DNA from: HGM04593 sp045636545
GTDB lineage: Bacteria; Bacteroidota; Bacteroidia; Bacteroidales; Bacteroidaceae
Assembly: GCA_045636545.1 (NCBI GenBank)
Contig: JAZTXR010000055.1
Span: 10,840-74,839 of the forward strand
Length of the DNA: 64,000 bases
Reading direction: 5' to 3'
The notes beneath the pieces were generated by a model. The model searched no databases, had not been told where the DNA came from, and saw only the letters and a list, made by a program, of their open reading frames with translations. Each line of letters starts with the position of its first letter. The first letter of the stretch is position 1. The position numbers and the translations under genes are program-made. Positions 43,039 through 51,861 of this stretch are shown one piece after another.

Positions 43039-43497
43039 ATGAAAAAAACAATATTATCACTATTTTTGCCGATGACTCTGCTGTCATGCGTGGATAACAG
43101 CGCAACATTCCCCGCCGATGCCGATGGTGTCTATTATGGCGACCTTGTTGTGGGTGACTATACCCAAAGGAATGTGGGCATATCGGTGACCGAAACATCG
43201 GACTCCACGGTAGATGTGTTCTTCGATAACGTGAAGTTTGCTGCTGCCATGCCTTTGAAGATTGATATAACCGTCAAGTCTGTACCTTGCATGAAGAGCG
43301 GCGCTGTGCTTGGCTTTTCGGCTGTGGACATAGACCCTTATATGAACCGCGAGAAGGAACCGCAACCCGAGTACCGCTTTGCATTCATCTCGGGCGCAGT
43401 TGAAGGGAATGAACTTCTGCTCGAGGCCCGTATGTCCGATGACCTGAAACCTTCCCGTGCAGGGAAGAGCTTCAGCTTTAAGGGAACCTGTAATTGA
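43039..43497 (+). CDS. Calycin-like-domain lipoprotein
   Basis: 152 residues with a lipoprotein signal (lipobox TLLSC). The mature domain begins GVYYGDLVVGDYTQRNVGISVTE and ends FSFKGTCN, the pattern of Bacteroidales calycin-like (lipocalin-type barrel) proteins. It starts six bases after the TonB-dependent receptor and is probably its co-expressed surface or periplasmic partner, perhaps binding a small ligand. The ligand is unknown. Confidence 0.7.
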   Translation: MKKTILSLFLPMTLLSCVDNSATFPADADGVYYGDLVVGDYTQRNVGISVTETSDSTVDVFFDNVKFAAAMPLKIDITVKSVPCMKSGAVLGFSAVDIDPYMNREKEPQPEYRFAFISGAVEGNELLLEARMSDDLKPSRAGKSFSFKGTCN

Positions 43498-43518
43498 TAA
43501 AAAGTAAAAACCATAGTT

Positions 43519-45174
43519 ATGAAAAAAGTTCTTTTGGCAGTTCTTGCAATTGCAATGAGCCTTGGTTCCTTTGCCCAGGTGAAAGCCCGTTGGGGCAGCA
43601 TTGATGTGCGCTATTCTTTGGATTGCAGTGACGTAGTCAGCGATTGTGCCGTGAACAATGCTGTGGCATGGCGCGGTGAGCGCGTGAACCTGCAACTTGT
43701 TGTGGAGAACGGCGCGAAAGAGAGCAGAGTGGAGTATAGGTTCAGCGACCTCAAGTGTGGCAGGAGTGTTATCCCCGCGGAGAATGTTGTGGGTGGTTTT
43801 GTACTGCCTGTACTCACAGACAGGTTCACCGGCTGTGGCCGTCACGAGGTGGATGCTCATGGCGAGGTTCCTGTTGCCGACCGCATTACCGTTTCCGATA
43901 CAACAATTCTCGCCGTAGGTGCCCGCCGTGGCCTGTGGCTCACTGTTCAGGTTCCGCAGAACGCAAAGCCCGGAGCATACAAGGGAACTGTTGAACTTGT
44001 ATCAGCCGGCAAGAAATCGAGATACAGCTACACGGTCAAGGTAATAGACCGCACTTTGCCCGCGCCAAAGGAGTGGGCTTTCCACCTCGACCTTTGGCAG
44101 AATCCATACGCCATAGCCCGCGTGCACAACGTGGAACTGTGGAGTGATGAACATTTTGAGGCTATGCGCCCTTATATGCTCAAACTTGCTTCGGCGGGTC
44201 AGAAAGCCATTACAGCAACGCTCATAGATCGTCCCTGGGATGGCCAGACATACGACCCCTTCGGCAGCATGGTCACTTGGGTGAAGAAAGCCGACGGCAC
44301 CTGGTGGTACGACTTCACAATCTTCGACCGTTGGGTAGAGTTCATGATGGAGTGCGGTATAGACAAGGAGATTACCTGCTTCTCAATGATTCCTTGGAAA
44401 CTGTCGTTCCGCTACTACGACCAGGCGACCCACTCACACAAGAATATCAACTGCGCTCCGGGCGAGGAGGCTTACGCGCAGTTCTGGGGCGGAATGCTCA
44501 GCGCATTCTCGGCTCACTTGAAGGAGAAAGGCTGGTTTGACAAGACATTCATCTCAATGGACGAGCGCAGTCTGCAGCAGATGCAGGCGGCCATAAAGGT
44601 TATAAAGGAGTATGCTCCCGGAATGAAGATTTCAATGGCGGGCAACTATCATCCCGAGATTGAGGCCGACATTCACGACTACTGCCTTGATATCTTTGCA
44701 TACGGTGCATACACTCCCGAGTTGCTGGCTGCACGCCGCGCGCAGGGCAAGGTCTCTACCTACTACACCTGCTGCAGCGCCGAGTATCCGAACCTCTTTA
44801 CATTCTCGGACCCTGCTGATGCAGCCTTCATCGCTCTCGAGGCTCTTGCAAAAGACCTCGACGGCTATCTGCGTTGGGCATACAACAGTTGGACCGTGAC
44901 CCCCGAGGAGGATTCGCGCTTCACCGCATGGCCTGCGGGCGACACATACGTGGTCTATCCGTTCAGCGTAAGCTCGGTGCGTTGGGAACGTCTTGTGCAG
45001 GGTATCCAGTTGTTCGAGAAATATAAAATTTTGCTTGCCGAGGCAAAGGCTGCCGGCGATGCAGAGCGCGTGGACGGGCTTGAGAACTTGCTGCGCAGTG
45101 TCGATATAAAGAAAATTTCAACCGATAGTGAGGTTATTGTGAATGGCTTTGCAGACGGTTTGAATGCAATGTAA
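43519..45174 (+). CDS. GH123/DUF4091-type glycoside hydrolase
   Basis: 551 residues with a signal peptide (MKKVLLAVLAIAMSLGSFAQ). An N-terminal beta domain (about 20-180) precedes a TIM-barrel. FISMDER carries the paired Asp348-Glu349 expected at the active site of GH123 enzymes, where the substrate acetamido group acts as nucleophile. Family members release beta-N-acetylgalactosamine. The aromatic-rich segments HLDLWQNPYAIARVHN and RWAYNSWT fit. It follows the receptor and lipoprotein genes closely, so it is likely part of the same unit. Confidence 0.8.
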   Translation: MKKVLLAVLAIAMSLGSFAQVKARWGSIDVRYSLDCSDVVSDCAVNNAVAWRGERVNLQLVVENGAKESRVEYRFSDLKCGRSVIPAENVVGGFVLPVLTDRFTGCGRHEVDAHGEVPVADRITVSDTTILAVGARRGLWLTVQVPQNAKPGAYKGTVELVSAGKKSRYSYTVKVIDRTLPAPKEWAFHLDLWQNPYAIARVHNVELWSDEHFEAMRPYMLKLASAGQKAITATLIDRPWDGQTYDPFGSMVTWVKKADGTWWYDFTIFDRWVEFMMECGIDKEITCFSMIPWKLSFRYYDQATHSHKNINCAPGEEAYAQFWGGMLSAFSAHLKEKGWFDKTFISMDERSLQQMQAAIKVIKEYAPGMKISMAGNYHPEIEADIHDYCLDIFAYGAYTPELLAARRAQGKVSTYYTCCSAEYPNLFTFSDPADAAFIALEALAKDLDGYLRWAYNSWTVTPEEDSRFTAWPAGDTYVVYPFSVSSVRWERLVQGIQLFEKYKILLAEAKAAGDAERVDGLENLLRSVDIKKISTDSEVIVNGFADGLNAM

Positions 45175-45184
45175 TTGATTGAAG

Positions 45185-46072
45185 ATGAAAAAAATGTTAT
45201 TGGGAGTGCTGCTCCTGTTCTGCTCTTTCTCTGCCGCTGAGGCAAAGGTGTACAGGGTTGAGGATGTGCCAATGGTGCATCTTGCCGACCGCACCCGCTA
45301 CGTCAGCAACCCCGACGGAATACTTTCCGCTCCGTCCGTGGCGACAATCGACAGCCTGTTGTTTGCCCTTGAGGAGAGTACCGGTATCCAGGTGCTTGTG
45401 GCTGTGCTTGGCAATATTGAGGGCGGCGACTGTTTTGACTTTGCCTACCGTTTGGGAAAGGAGAATGGTGTAGGCCGGAAAGAGAGTGACAACGGGCTTG
45501 TGGTGCTGCTTTCAACCGGCGAGCGGTGTGTGCAGTTCGCTACAGGCTATGGACTTGAGGGTGTGATGCCCGATGCAATGTGTAAACGCATACAGCAGCA
45601 TTACATGGTAGAGCATTTTGCCGGTGGTGACTGGGATGCGGGAATGTTGGCCGGTATGCGTGCCGTCTGTGGTGTTCTGGATGGTTCTATGGAGGGTGTT
45701 GCCGATGAGGATTCCGAAGGGGAACTTATAGCGCTGGCAATATTTATCACTATGATTTTTGGCGGTCTGGCTGTGATAATCTTTGCTGTTTGGTATAGCA
45801 GCCGTTGCCCCAATTGTGGAAAACATAAGATTCAGAGGGTCGCTTCGCGCATTGTGAAACGTTGTAACGGTTATCTGGTACGCGAGAATACCTATCGTTG
45901 CCTGAACTGCGGGCATACGTTTGTGCGTAGAGAACACGCCGATGATAATGGCAATCGCCATACGCGCGGCGGAGTAGTTATTGGCGGCGGTGGCTTTGGG
46001 CGTGGCGGCGGCTTCGGTGGAAGTTTTGGCGGTGGCAGCTTTGGCGGCGGTGGCGCTGGCAGCCGTTTTTGA
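45185..46072 (+). CDS. TPM-domain protein with transmembrane helix and zinc ribbon (YgcG-like)
   Basis: 295 residues from ATG 45185 (a TTG two codons earlier is in frame but less likely). A signal peptide is followed by a TPM domain (YVSNPDGILSAPSVATIDSLL, then ATGYGLEGVMPDAMCKRI). A transmembrane helix (ALAIFITMIFGGLAVIIFAVWY), a zinc ribbon (CPNCG and CLNCGHTF) and a glycine-rich tail (GGGSFGGGGAGSRF) follow. Such proteins usually pair with LemA, which is the next gene. The function of the pair is unsettled. Confidence 0.85.
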   Translation: MKKMLLGVLLLFCSFSAAEAKVYRVEDVPMVHLADRTRYVSNPDGILSAPSVATIDSLLFALEESTGIQVLVAVLGNIEGGDCFDFAYRLGKENGVGRKESDNGLVVLLSTGERCVQFATGYGLEGVMPDAMCKRIQQHYMVEHFAGGDWDAGMLAGMRAVCGVLDGSMEGVADEDSEGELIALAIFITMIFGGLAVIIFAVWYSSRCPNCGKHKIQRVASRIVKRCNGYLVRENTYRCLNCGHTFVRREHADDNGNRHTRGGVVIGGGGFGRGGGFGGSFGGGSFGGGGAGSRF

Positions 46073-46103
46073 GAGTATGTGTAAACAATAAAAAAATAAG
46101 AAT

Positions 46104-46685
46104 ATGAAAAAGTCAACAATCATTATTTTGGTAGCGGTGGCTGTGGTTGCCGTTTGGGCAGTGACAGGTTACAATGGCCTTGTCAAGGCTGATGAGGCTG
46201 TCAGTACAGCCTGGAGCAATGTCGAGAACCAGTATCAGCGTCGTGCCGACCTCATCCCCAATCTTGTGAACACGGTAAAGGGTTAAGCGGCGCATGAGAA
46301 AGACACGCTCGATGCCGTTGTGGCAGCCCGCGCGCGTGCAACACAGGTGACGGTGGATGCCGAGAGTATGACCCCCGAAATGCTGCAGCAGTACCAGCAG
46401 AGTCAAAGCGAGGTGGGCGCCGCGCTTGGTCGCCTGCTTGCTGTTGCCGAGGCCTACCCCGATCTCAAGGCAAACACAAACTTCCTTGAACTGCAGGCGC
46501 AGCTCGAGGGGACCGAGAACCGCATAAGTGTTGAACGCCGTAATTTCAACGAGGTGGCAAAGGGTTACAACACCTCTATACGTACATTCCCGCGCAACAT
46601 TCTTGCCGGAATGTTCGGCTTTGAAAAGCGCCCTTACTTCGAGGCGCAGGAGGGAGTGGAGAATGTACCGGTGGTGCAGTTTTGA
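46104..46685 (+). pseudogene. lemA: lemA interrupted by an in-frame TAA stop
   Basis: The frame encodes a LemA protein (N-terminal transmembrane helix, then GYNGLVKADEAVSTAWSNVENQYQRRADLIPNLVNTVKG). At codon 61 a TAA (46284-46286) occurs where LemA proteins have a tyrosine or similar before AAHEKDTLDAVVAARA. The same frame continues without further stops to 46685 and ends VPVVQF. Only one base need have changed (TAT or TAC to TAA). The protein would end after 60 residues unless read through or the base is an error. Both halves are conserved, so the loss must be recent if real. Confidence 0.85.
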
Positions 46686-46711
46686 TGAATGAACAATAGA
46701 AATCTTGAAAA

Positions 46712-47869
46712 ATGGAAATAACACCAACAATCAGATACGTAGGGGTGGATGACCTTGATATCGACCTCTTTGAGAGCCAATATGTAGTGCCCGAAGGTAT
46801 GGCATACAATTCGTACATAATACTCGATGAAAAGGTGGCTATTATGGATACTGTGGATGCACGCAAGGGTGCAGAGTGGTGGGCTAACGTTGAGTCTGTA
46901 CTTGCAGGCCGCACCCCCGATTACCTTGTGGTGCAGCACCTTGAGCCCGACCACGCGGCGCTCATTCACGAGGTAGTGACCCGCTATCCGCAGGTGAAAG
47001 TGGTTGCAACGGCAAAGGCTGTGCAGATGATGCCGCAGTTCTTTGACAATGTGGACTTCGAGGGGCGCACTGTTGTCGTGAAGGAGGGTGATACACTCTC
47101 GCTCGGCAGCCACACGTTGCAGTTCTTTGTAGCTCCAATGGTACACTGGCCCGAGGTAATGGTCTCATACGAACAGAGCGAGAAGGTGCTCTTTGCTGCC
47201 GATGCTTTTGGTAAGTTCGGGGCTTTGTGCAATGGGGGCTCTTGGGATTGCGAGGCTCGCCGCTACTATATAAACATCTGCGGAAAGTATGGCGCGCAGG
47301 TGCAGACACTGCTCAAAAAGGCCGCAACGCTGGACATTGCCATAATCTGCCCGTTGCATGGCCCTGTCTTGACCGGGAATCTTGGTCACTACATTGGGTT
47401 GTACGACACTTGGAGTAAGTATGAGCCGGAGAACGAGGGCGTGCTTGTCGCATACGCATCAATCCATGGCGGCACAGCCGTGGCTGCCAACCGCCTTGCC
47501 GATATGTTGCGCGAAAAAGGCGCACCCAAGGTCGTAGTCGCCGACCTCTCGCGCTGCGACATGGCTGAGGCTGTGGAGGATGCTTTCCGCTACAGCCACA
47601 TGGTGGTGTGCGCGGCTTCATACGATGCCGATGTGTTCCCGCCTATGCACGATTTCCTGCACCACCTGAAACTCAAGAGCTACCAGAACCGCAAGGTGGC
47701 AATAATGGAGAACGGCTCGTGGGCGCCCACGGCCGGTCGTGTGATGCGTGCCATGCTCGAGGGTATGAAGAATGTTGAAATTGTTGAACCAGTGGTGACA
47801 ATACGTTCCCGCATGAAGGATAGCGACCTGCCGGCAATGGAACAGCTGGCGGCACAGCTGCTTGCGTGA
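46712..47869 (+). CDS. FprA-type diiron flavoprotein (flavodiiron protein)
   Basis: 385 residues. An N-terminal metallo-beta-lactamase-like domain carries the diiron ligands of flavodiiron proteins (QHLEPDHAALIH, then a GALCNGG segment and PLHGPV). A flavodoxin domain follows (YASIHGGTAVAANRLADML, with phosphate-loop-like start). Such proteins reduce oxygen or nitric oxide to protect anaerobes. The electron donor is not next to it, though a ferredoxin lies at 27377. It is cytoplasmic. Confidence 0.9.
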   Translation: MEITPTIRYVGVDDLDIDLFESQYVVPEGMAYNSYIILDEKVAIMDTVDARKGAEWWANVESVLAGRTPDYLVVQHLEPDHAALIHEVVTRYPQVKVVATAKAVQMMPQFFDNVDFEGRTVVVKEGDTLSLGSHTLQFFVAPMVHWPEVMVSYEQSEKVLFAADAFGKFGALCNGGSWDCEARRYYINICGKYGAQVQTLLKKAATLDIAIICPLHGPVLTGNLGHYIGLYDTWSKYEPENEGVLVAYASIHGGTAVAANRLADMLREKGAPKVVVADLSRCDMAEAVEDAFRYSHMVVCAASYDADVFPPMHDFLHHLKLKSYQNRKVAIMENGSWAPTAGRVMRAMLEGMKNVEIVEPVVTIRSRMKDSDLPAMEQLAAQLLA

Positions 47870-47895
47870 GAATTGTTGTTATAGAGTGTTAAAAT

Positions 47896-47930
47896 AAAAT
47901 AGGTTTGCCATTGCGGCAAGCCTATTTTTG
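47896..47930 (+). terminator. Terminator after the flavodiiron gene
   Basis: A 14-bp stem with one G-T pair (47896-47909 and 47914-47927), ending in a T-tract. Confidence 0.8.
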
Positions 47931-47958
47931 CTATAATATTATAATATATAGATATTTA

Positions 47959-47990
47959 TTTGCTTTTATAAATAGTATGCTTTACTTTTG
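47959..47990 (+). promoter_or_regulatory. Promoter for the GH95 gene
   Basis: TTTG (47959-47962), 20 bases, TACTTTTG (47983-47990): full consensus, with a leader of about 80 bases. Confidence 0.75.
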
Positions 47991-48078
47991 TTCTTTGAAA
48001 TGGTATGCTCCAAAGAGTGTCCTGTTTTATGTATGGATAAAACAATAAACTTAATACTAACAATTTAAAACAAACTCT

Positions 48079-51000
48079 ATGAAAAAGATCTTCTTCATGC
48101 TTGTCTCTTTCTTGTGTATGGCTTTTGCCGCACAGGCTCAGACAGTAACTGATCTCTCGCAATTGAGTAACGACAAAGTCTACACATTGCGTAGTGCGCG
48201 TGCTTTCTTGTTGTACAGCGAGAATGTCCCCGGCGAAATCTGTGGTAGCACAGGTAAGCAGGTTGGCAGTGTAACAAGAAACAATGCCGACCCTGCACAG
48301 TTGTTCCGTATCGAAAAGAACGGTTCGAACTACTATCTCTACAGCCTTGGTGCCGAGAAGTATGTAAGCTCAAACGGTAGCTTCACTGCAACAGCTTCTT
48401 CGGTTCTCAGCCTGACAAACGTTGGTGGCAACTATCCCTGGAAGCTCACCATTGGCGGTAACGGTATGAACTCACAGGTAGCCGGACAGATGGATGCCGG
48501 TATCACTGTAAACGGCTATACATTAACCGACGAGGGTAACTGCTACATTATTGAGGAGGGCGTTGCTCCATCTTCTGATTTTTCTGTATCGGTTCTTGGT
48601 ACAGACAATGCTGCTGCCGGTGTTGTTGTCAACGGCACAGAGTACAAGAATGGCGACACTTTTACAGTTGATTTCGTGCTCAAGAGAAGCCACCTCAAGG
48701 CCAATGCAGTTGAGGGCAAGATTGCTACTGCATACGTTGACGGTGCTGTTGTATATGTAAGCTACTTTGACGCCGATACAAAGTTCTACACAATCCAGAA
48801 CGGCAAGGGCGGTTATGTAAGCTTGAACCCAGAGTATTGCAGCGGTGCAAACCTGATGCTTTCGAACAAGAATACTCCACGCGACAACCAGGCTATCTGG
48901 GCATTTGTGAAGAATGGTTCGGTATATAATGTGTATAACTATTCAACAGGTCTTTCAAAGGTACTTGGTATGACTGGCAGCGAGGCTTCGGCTCGTGCAG
49001 TGATGGTGAATCCCGAGACAACTTCTTATACTGTCGAGTTCGACGGTACTTTGAATTTTGGCAATGGTGAGCCTTCTTACATCAAATGGGCGGGTACTTC
49101 AAGCCAGTATTGGAATGACCGTAACAGCTATCTCGCGTTGTGGAACAGCAGTGGCGCTATAGGTGATACCGGTAGTAAGTTCTTCCTCGATGAGGTTGAC
49201 TATGCCGATTATCCCGATGAGTACATCCACGAGATTTCAAAGATTGAGGGCGTTTCTTCATTCTCACCAAAGAACCCCAATACATTGTGGTACACAACAT
49301 CGGCCGAGGCTGCGGGTGTAAGCTATCCTTGGATGGAGTATGCATTGCCACTCGGTAACGGTGAGCTTGGCTGTATGGTATTCGGCGGTGTACGCACCGA
49401 GGAGCTCCAGTTCAACGAGAAGACTCTCTGGAGTGGTCCTGCAAACGTTGTAGGCGCAGGCGGTGGTAACCGTACATTCATGAATTTTGGTTCGTTGTTT
49501 ATCACAAATAATGACAATACCGTATTTGATGGTGTAACCGACTATGTACGCTACCTCGACATTGAGGAGGGTATCGCAGGTGTTGAGTTCAAGAACGTTA
49601 ATGGTACAAAGCAGGTTCGCAAGTACTTCAGCTCTGCTCCCGACCAGGTAATCGCAGGTCAGTACGTGAGCGAGGGCGAGGACAAGCTTAACCTTACATT
49701 CATGTTGGAGCCTGGTACAGGTATCGGTGCAAGCGCTGTTACATACAACGCCGACGGTACAGCAGAGTTCACCGGTGCCATGACTGTAAACTATGCGGCA
49801 CGCTTGCACGTTGTTGCAAGTGAGGGTGCGACAGTGACAGCTTCGGCAAGAGGCATTACTGTCAAGGATGCAACAGAGGTTACATTCTACCTCAAGGGTG
49901 CAACAAACTTCAACGGTGATATGGAGGTTCTCAACAACTACTTTACAACAGAGACTTCGGCCGATGTCAACGAGCGCGTAAAGGGTGAGATTGAGGCTGC
50001 TCAGGCCAAGGGCTTCGCTGCTGTTGAGGCTGCACACGTTGCCGATTTCACAGCAATCACAAAGCGCATGACATTCGACCTCGGTCTTACAACTCCAACA
50101 GTTGACACAAAGACTTTGGTTGACAACTACTATCCAAATAATCCTAACGCAACCAGCACACAGAACGACCACCTGTTCCTCGAGCAGTTGTATTTCCACT
50201 ATGGCCGTTACTTGGCTATCGGCTCAAACCGCAAGCCTATCGCTGCTCCAAACAACCTCCAGGGTATATGGAACGACCGTGGTGCCGATTCTCCTTGGAA
50301 CTCTGATATCCACACAAACATCAACATCCAGATGAACTACTGGCCAACTGAGATTACAAACCTCAGCGACCTCCACAAGCCATTCGTGAACTTCATCATC
50401 CGTGGTGCACAGAGCGATGGTTGGAAGAAGGTAGGTCAGCAGTACAACGCAGGCTACGGCTGGAGCGTACTTACCGAGTCTTCACTCTACAACAGTATGA
50501 GTACATGGGGTAGCAACTACCTTGTTGCAAACGTTTGGTACACCAGCCACTTGTGGATGCACTACCGTTATACACAGGATAAGGAGTTCTTGCGCAAGGC
50601 ATTCCCTGTAATGTGGGATTGCGCAGAGTTCTGGTTCCACCGTCTTATCAAGGACCGCAGAGTTTACGATGATACATACGTTGCTCCAGATGAGTTCAGT
50701 GCCGAGCAGCACGGAAACGAGAAAGAGGACGGTACAGCTCACGCACAGCAGATGATCAGCTACCTCTTCGAGAACATTGCCGAGGCTATTGAGATTCTTG
50801 GTGCAAACGAGTTGGGGCTTTCACAGGCCGACCTTGACAAACTTGCACTCTACCTTGAGAAGACAGACAAGGGCTTGCATACCGAGGTTTACGATGGTAA
50901 ATGGGGTAATCCTTGCTTTGGTGTAAAGACCGGTGATGTATTGCTCCGCGAATGGAAGTACTCTCCATATTCAGTAGGTGAGAAGGGCCACCGTCACATC

Positions 51001-51765
51001 TCGCACCTGATGGCATTGTTCCCAATGGACCAGATTACTCCCGAGAGCGAGTATTTCGTTCCTGCAGTGAACGCTCTCAAGCACCGTGGTGATGCTGCAA
51101 CAGGTTGGTCTATGGGTTGGAAGGTTAACCTCTGGGCTCGTGCGCAGGACGGCGACCACGCTCACATCATCATCAAGAACGCTTTGAAGCACTCTACAAC
51201 ATACGGTACAGACCAGGGTCAGGGCGGTATTTACTACAACCTCTTTGACTCACACGCTCCATTCCAGATTGACGGTAACTTCGGTGTATGTTCCGGTATT
51301 GCCGAGATGCTCTTGCAGAGTGCACACGGTTACATCAACATCCTCCCTGCACTGCCTGCAGTATGGAAGAGAACCGGTACTGTAACAGGTATGAAGGCTA
51401 TGGGTAACTTTACCGTTGATTTCAACTGGTTGGATGGCAAGTGTCAGAAGGCTACAATCACAAGCAACGCCGGTGCCGAGCTCAAGGTACGTTGTAACGT
51501 TGGTGCAATGGAGATTTCAAAGGCCAAGATTACCGTTAACGGTAAGGAGGTTGGTGTGACAGTTGACCAGCACGGTATTGTAACAGTTCCTTGTGTAAAG
51601 GATGATGTTGTTGAGATTGACTTCACAACCGAGACATCAATAGCTCCTGTTGCTGCCAGTAATGTAAAGAGTGACGCTATCTATGACCTCAGCGGCCGTC
51701 GTGTACAGAGCGCTCCTGTTGGTCAGGTCTACATCCAGGACGGTGTGAAAAAACTTGTAAAGTGA
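48079..51765 (+). CDS. Large secreted GH95-family glycosidase (alpha-L-fucosidase type)
   Basis: 1228 residues with a signal peptide (MKKIFFMLVSFLCMAFAAQAQ). Residues about 22-160 and 250-390 read as two beta-trefoil-like modules. The GH95 N-terminal domain starts near residue 410 (WMEYALPLGNGELGCMVFGG at 418). Catalytic-region residues can be placed: Asn747 and Asn749 in NINIQMNYW, Glu876 in DEFSAEQHG, and Asp1065 in QIDGNFG. The last 30 residues (IYDLSGRRV...VYIQDGVKKLVK) form a C-terminal tail shared with the next gene, possibly a type IX sorting signal. It should cleave fucose from mucin or milk glycans; L-galactosidase activity is also known in GH95. Confidence 0.88.
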   Translation: MKKIFFMLVSFLCMAFAAQAQTVTDLSQLSNDKVYTLRSARAFLLYSENVPGEICGSTGKQVGSVTRNNADPAQLFRIEKNGSNYYLYSLGAEKYVSSNGSFTATASSVLSLTNVGGNYPWKLTIGGNGMNSQVAGQMDAGITVNGYTLTDEGNCYIIEEGVAPSSDFSVSVLGTDNAAAGVVVNGTEYKNGDTFTVDFVLKRSHLKANAVEGKIATAYVDGAVVYVSYFDADTKFYTIQNGKGGYVSLNPEYCSGANLMLSNKNTPRDNQAIWAFVKNGSVYNVYNYSTGLSKVLGMTGSEASARAVMVNPETTSYTVEFDGTLNFGNGEPSYIKWAGTSSQYWNDRNSYLALWNSSGAIGDTGSKFFLDEVDYADYPDEYIHEISKIEGVSSFSPKNPNTLWYTTSAEAAGVSYPWMEYALPLGNGELGCMVFGGVRTEELQFNEKTLWSGPANVVGAGGGNRTFMNFGSLFITNNDNTVFDGVTDYVRYLDIEEGIAGVEFKNVNGTKQVRKYFSSAPDQVIAGQYVSEGEDKLNLTFMLEPGTGIGASAVTYNADGTAEFTGAMTVNYAARLHVVASEGATVTASARGITVKDATEVTFYLKGATNFNGDMEVLNNYFTTETSADVNERVKGEIEAAQAKGFAAVEAAHVADFTAITKRMTFDLGLTTPTVDTKTLVDNYYPNNPNATSTQNDHLFLEQLYFHYGRYLAIGSNRKPIAAPNNLQGIWNDRGADSPWNSDIHTNINIQMNYWPTEITNLSDLHKPFVNFIIRGAQSDGWKKVGQQYNAGYGWSVLTESSLYNSMSTWGSNYLVANVWYTSHLWMHYRYTQDKEFLRKAFPVMWDCAEFWFHRLIKDRRVYDDTYVAPDEFSAEQHGNEKEDGTAHAQQMISYLFENIAEAIEILGANELGLSQADLDKLALYLEKTDKGLHTEVYDGKWGNPCFGVKTGDVLLREWKYSPYSVGEKGHRHISHLMALFPMDQITPESEYFVPAVNALKHRGDAATGWSMGWKVNLWARAQDGDHAHIIIKNALKHSTTYGTDQGQGGIYYNLFDSHAPFQIDGNFGVCSGIAEMLLQSAHGYINILPALPAVWKRTGTVTGMKAMGNFTVDFNWLDGKCQKATITSNAGAELKVRCNVGAMEISKAKITVNGKEVGVTVDQHGIVTVPCVKDDVVEIDFTTETSIAPVAASNVKSDAIYDLSGRRVQSAPVGQVYIQDGVKKLVK

Positions 51766-51785
51766 TTTTGCTTTGATATTTATTG

Positions 51786-51820
51786 CTAACGGCATAGCCC
51801 AATTTGGACTATGCCGTTAG
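51786..51820 (+). terminator. Hairpin between the GH95 and GH33 genes
   Basis: A 12-bp perfect stem (51786-51797 with 51809-51820), extended by two more pairs beyond a C-A mismatch. The T-tract is poor, so partial read-through to the sialidase gene is likely. Confidence 0.5.
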
Positions 51821-51861
51821 ATACTTGAATTTAAATGTTTGTTATCTAAATAGAATTTTAA

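Noticed and set aside
46104..46685. Two separate small genes (60 and 121 residues) in the lemA region
   Set aside because: Both parts are in the same frame and together make one LemA protein with a single stop between them. A nonsense change explains it better.
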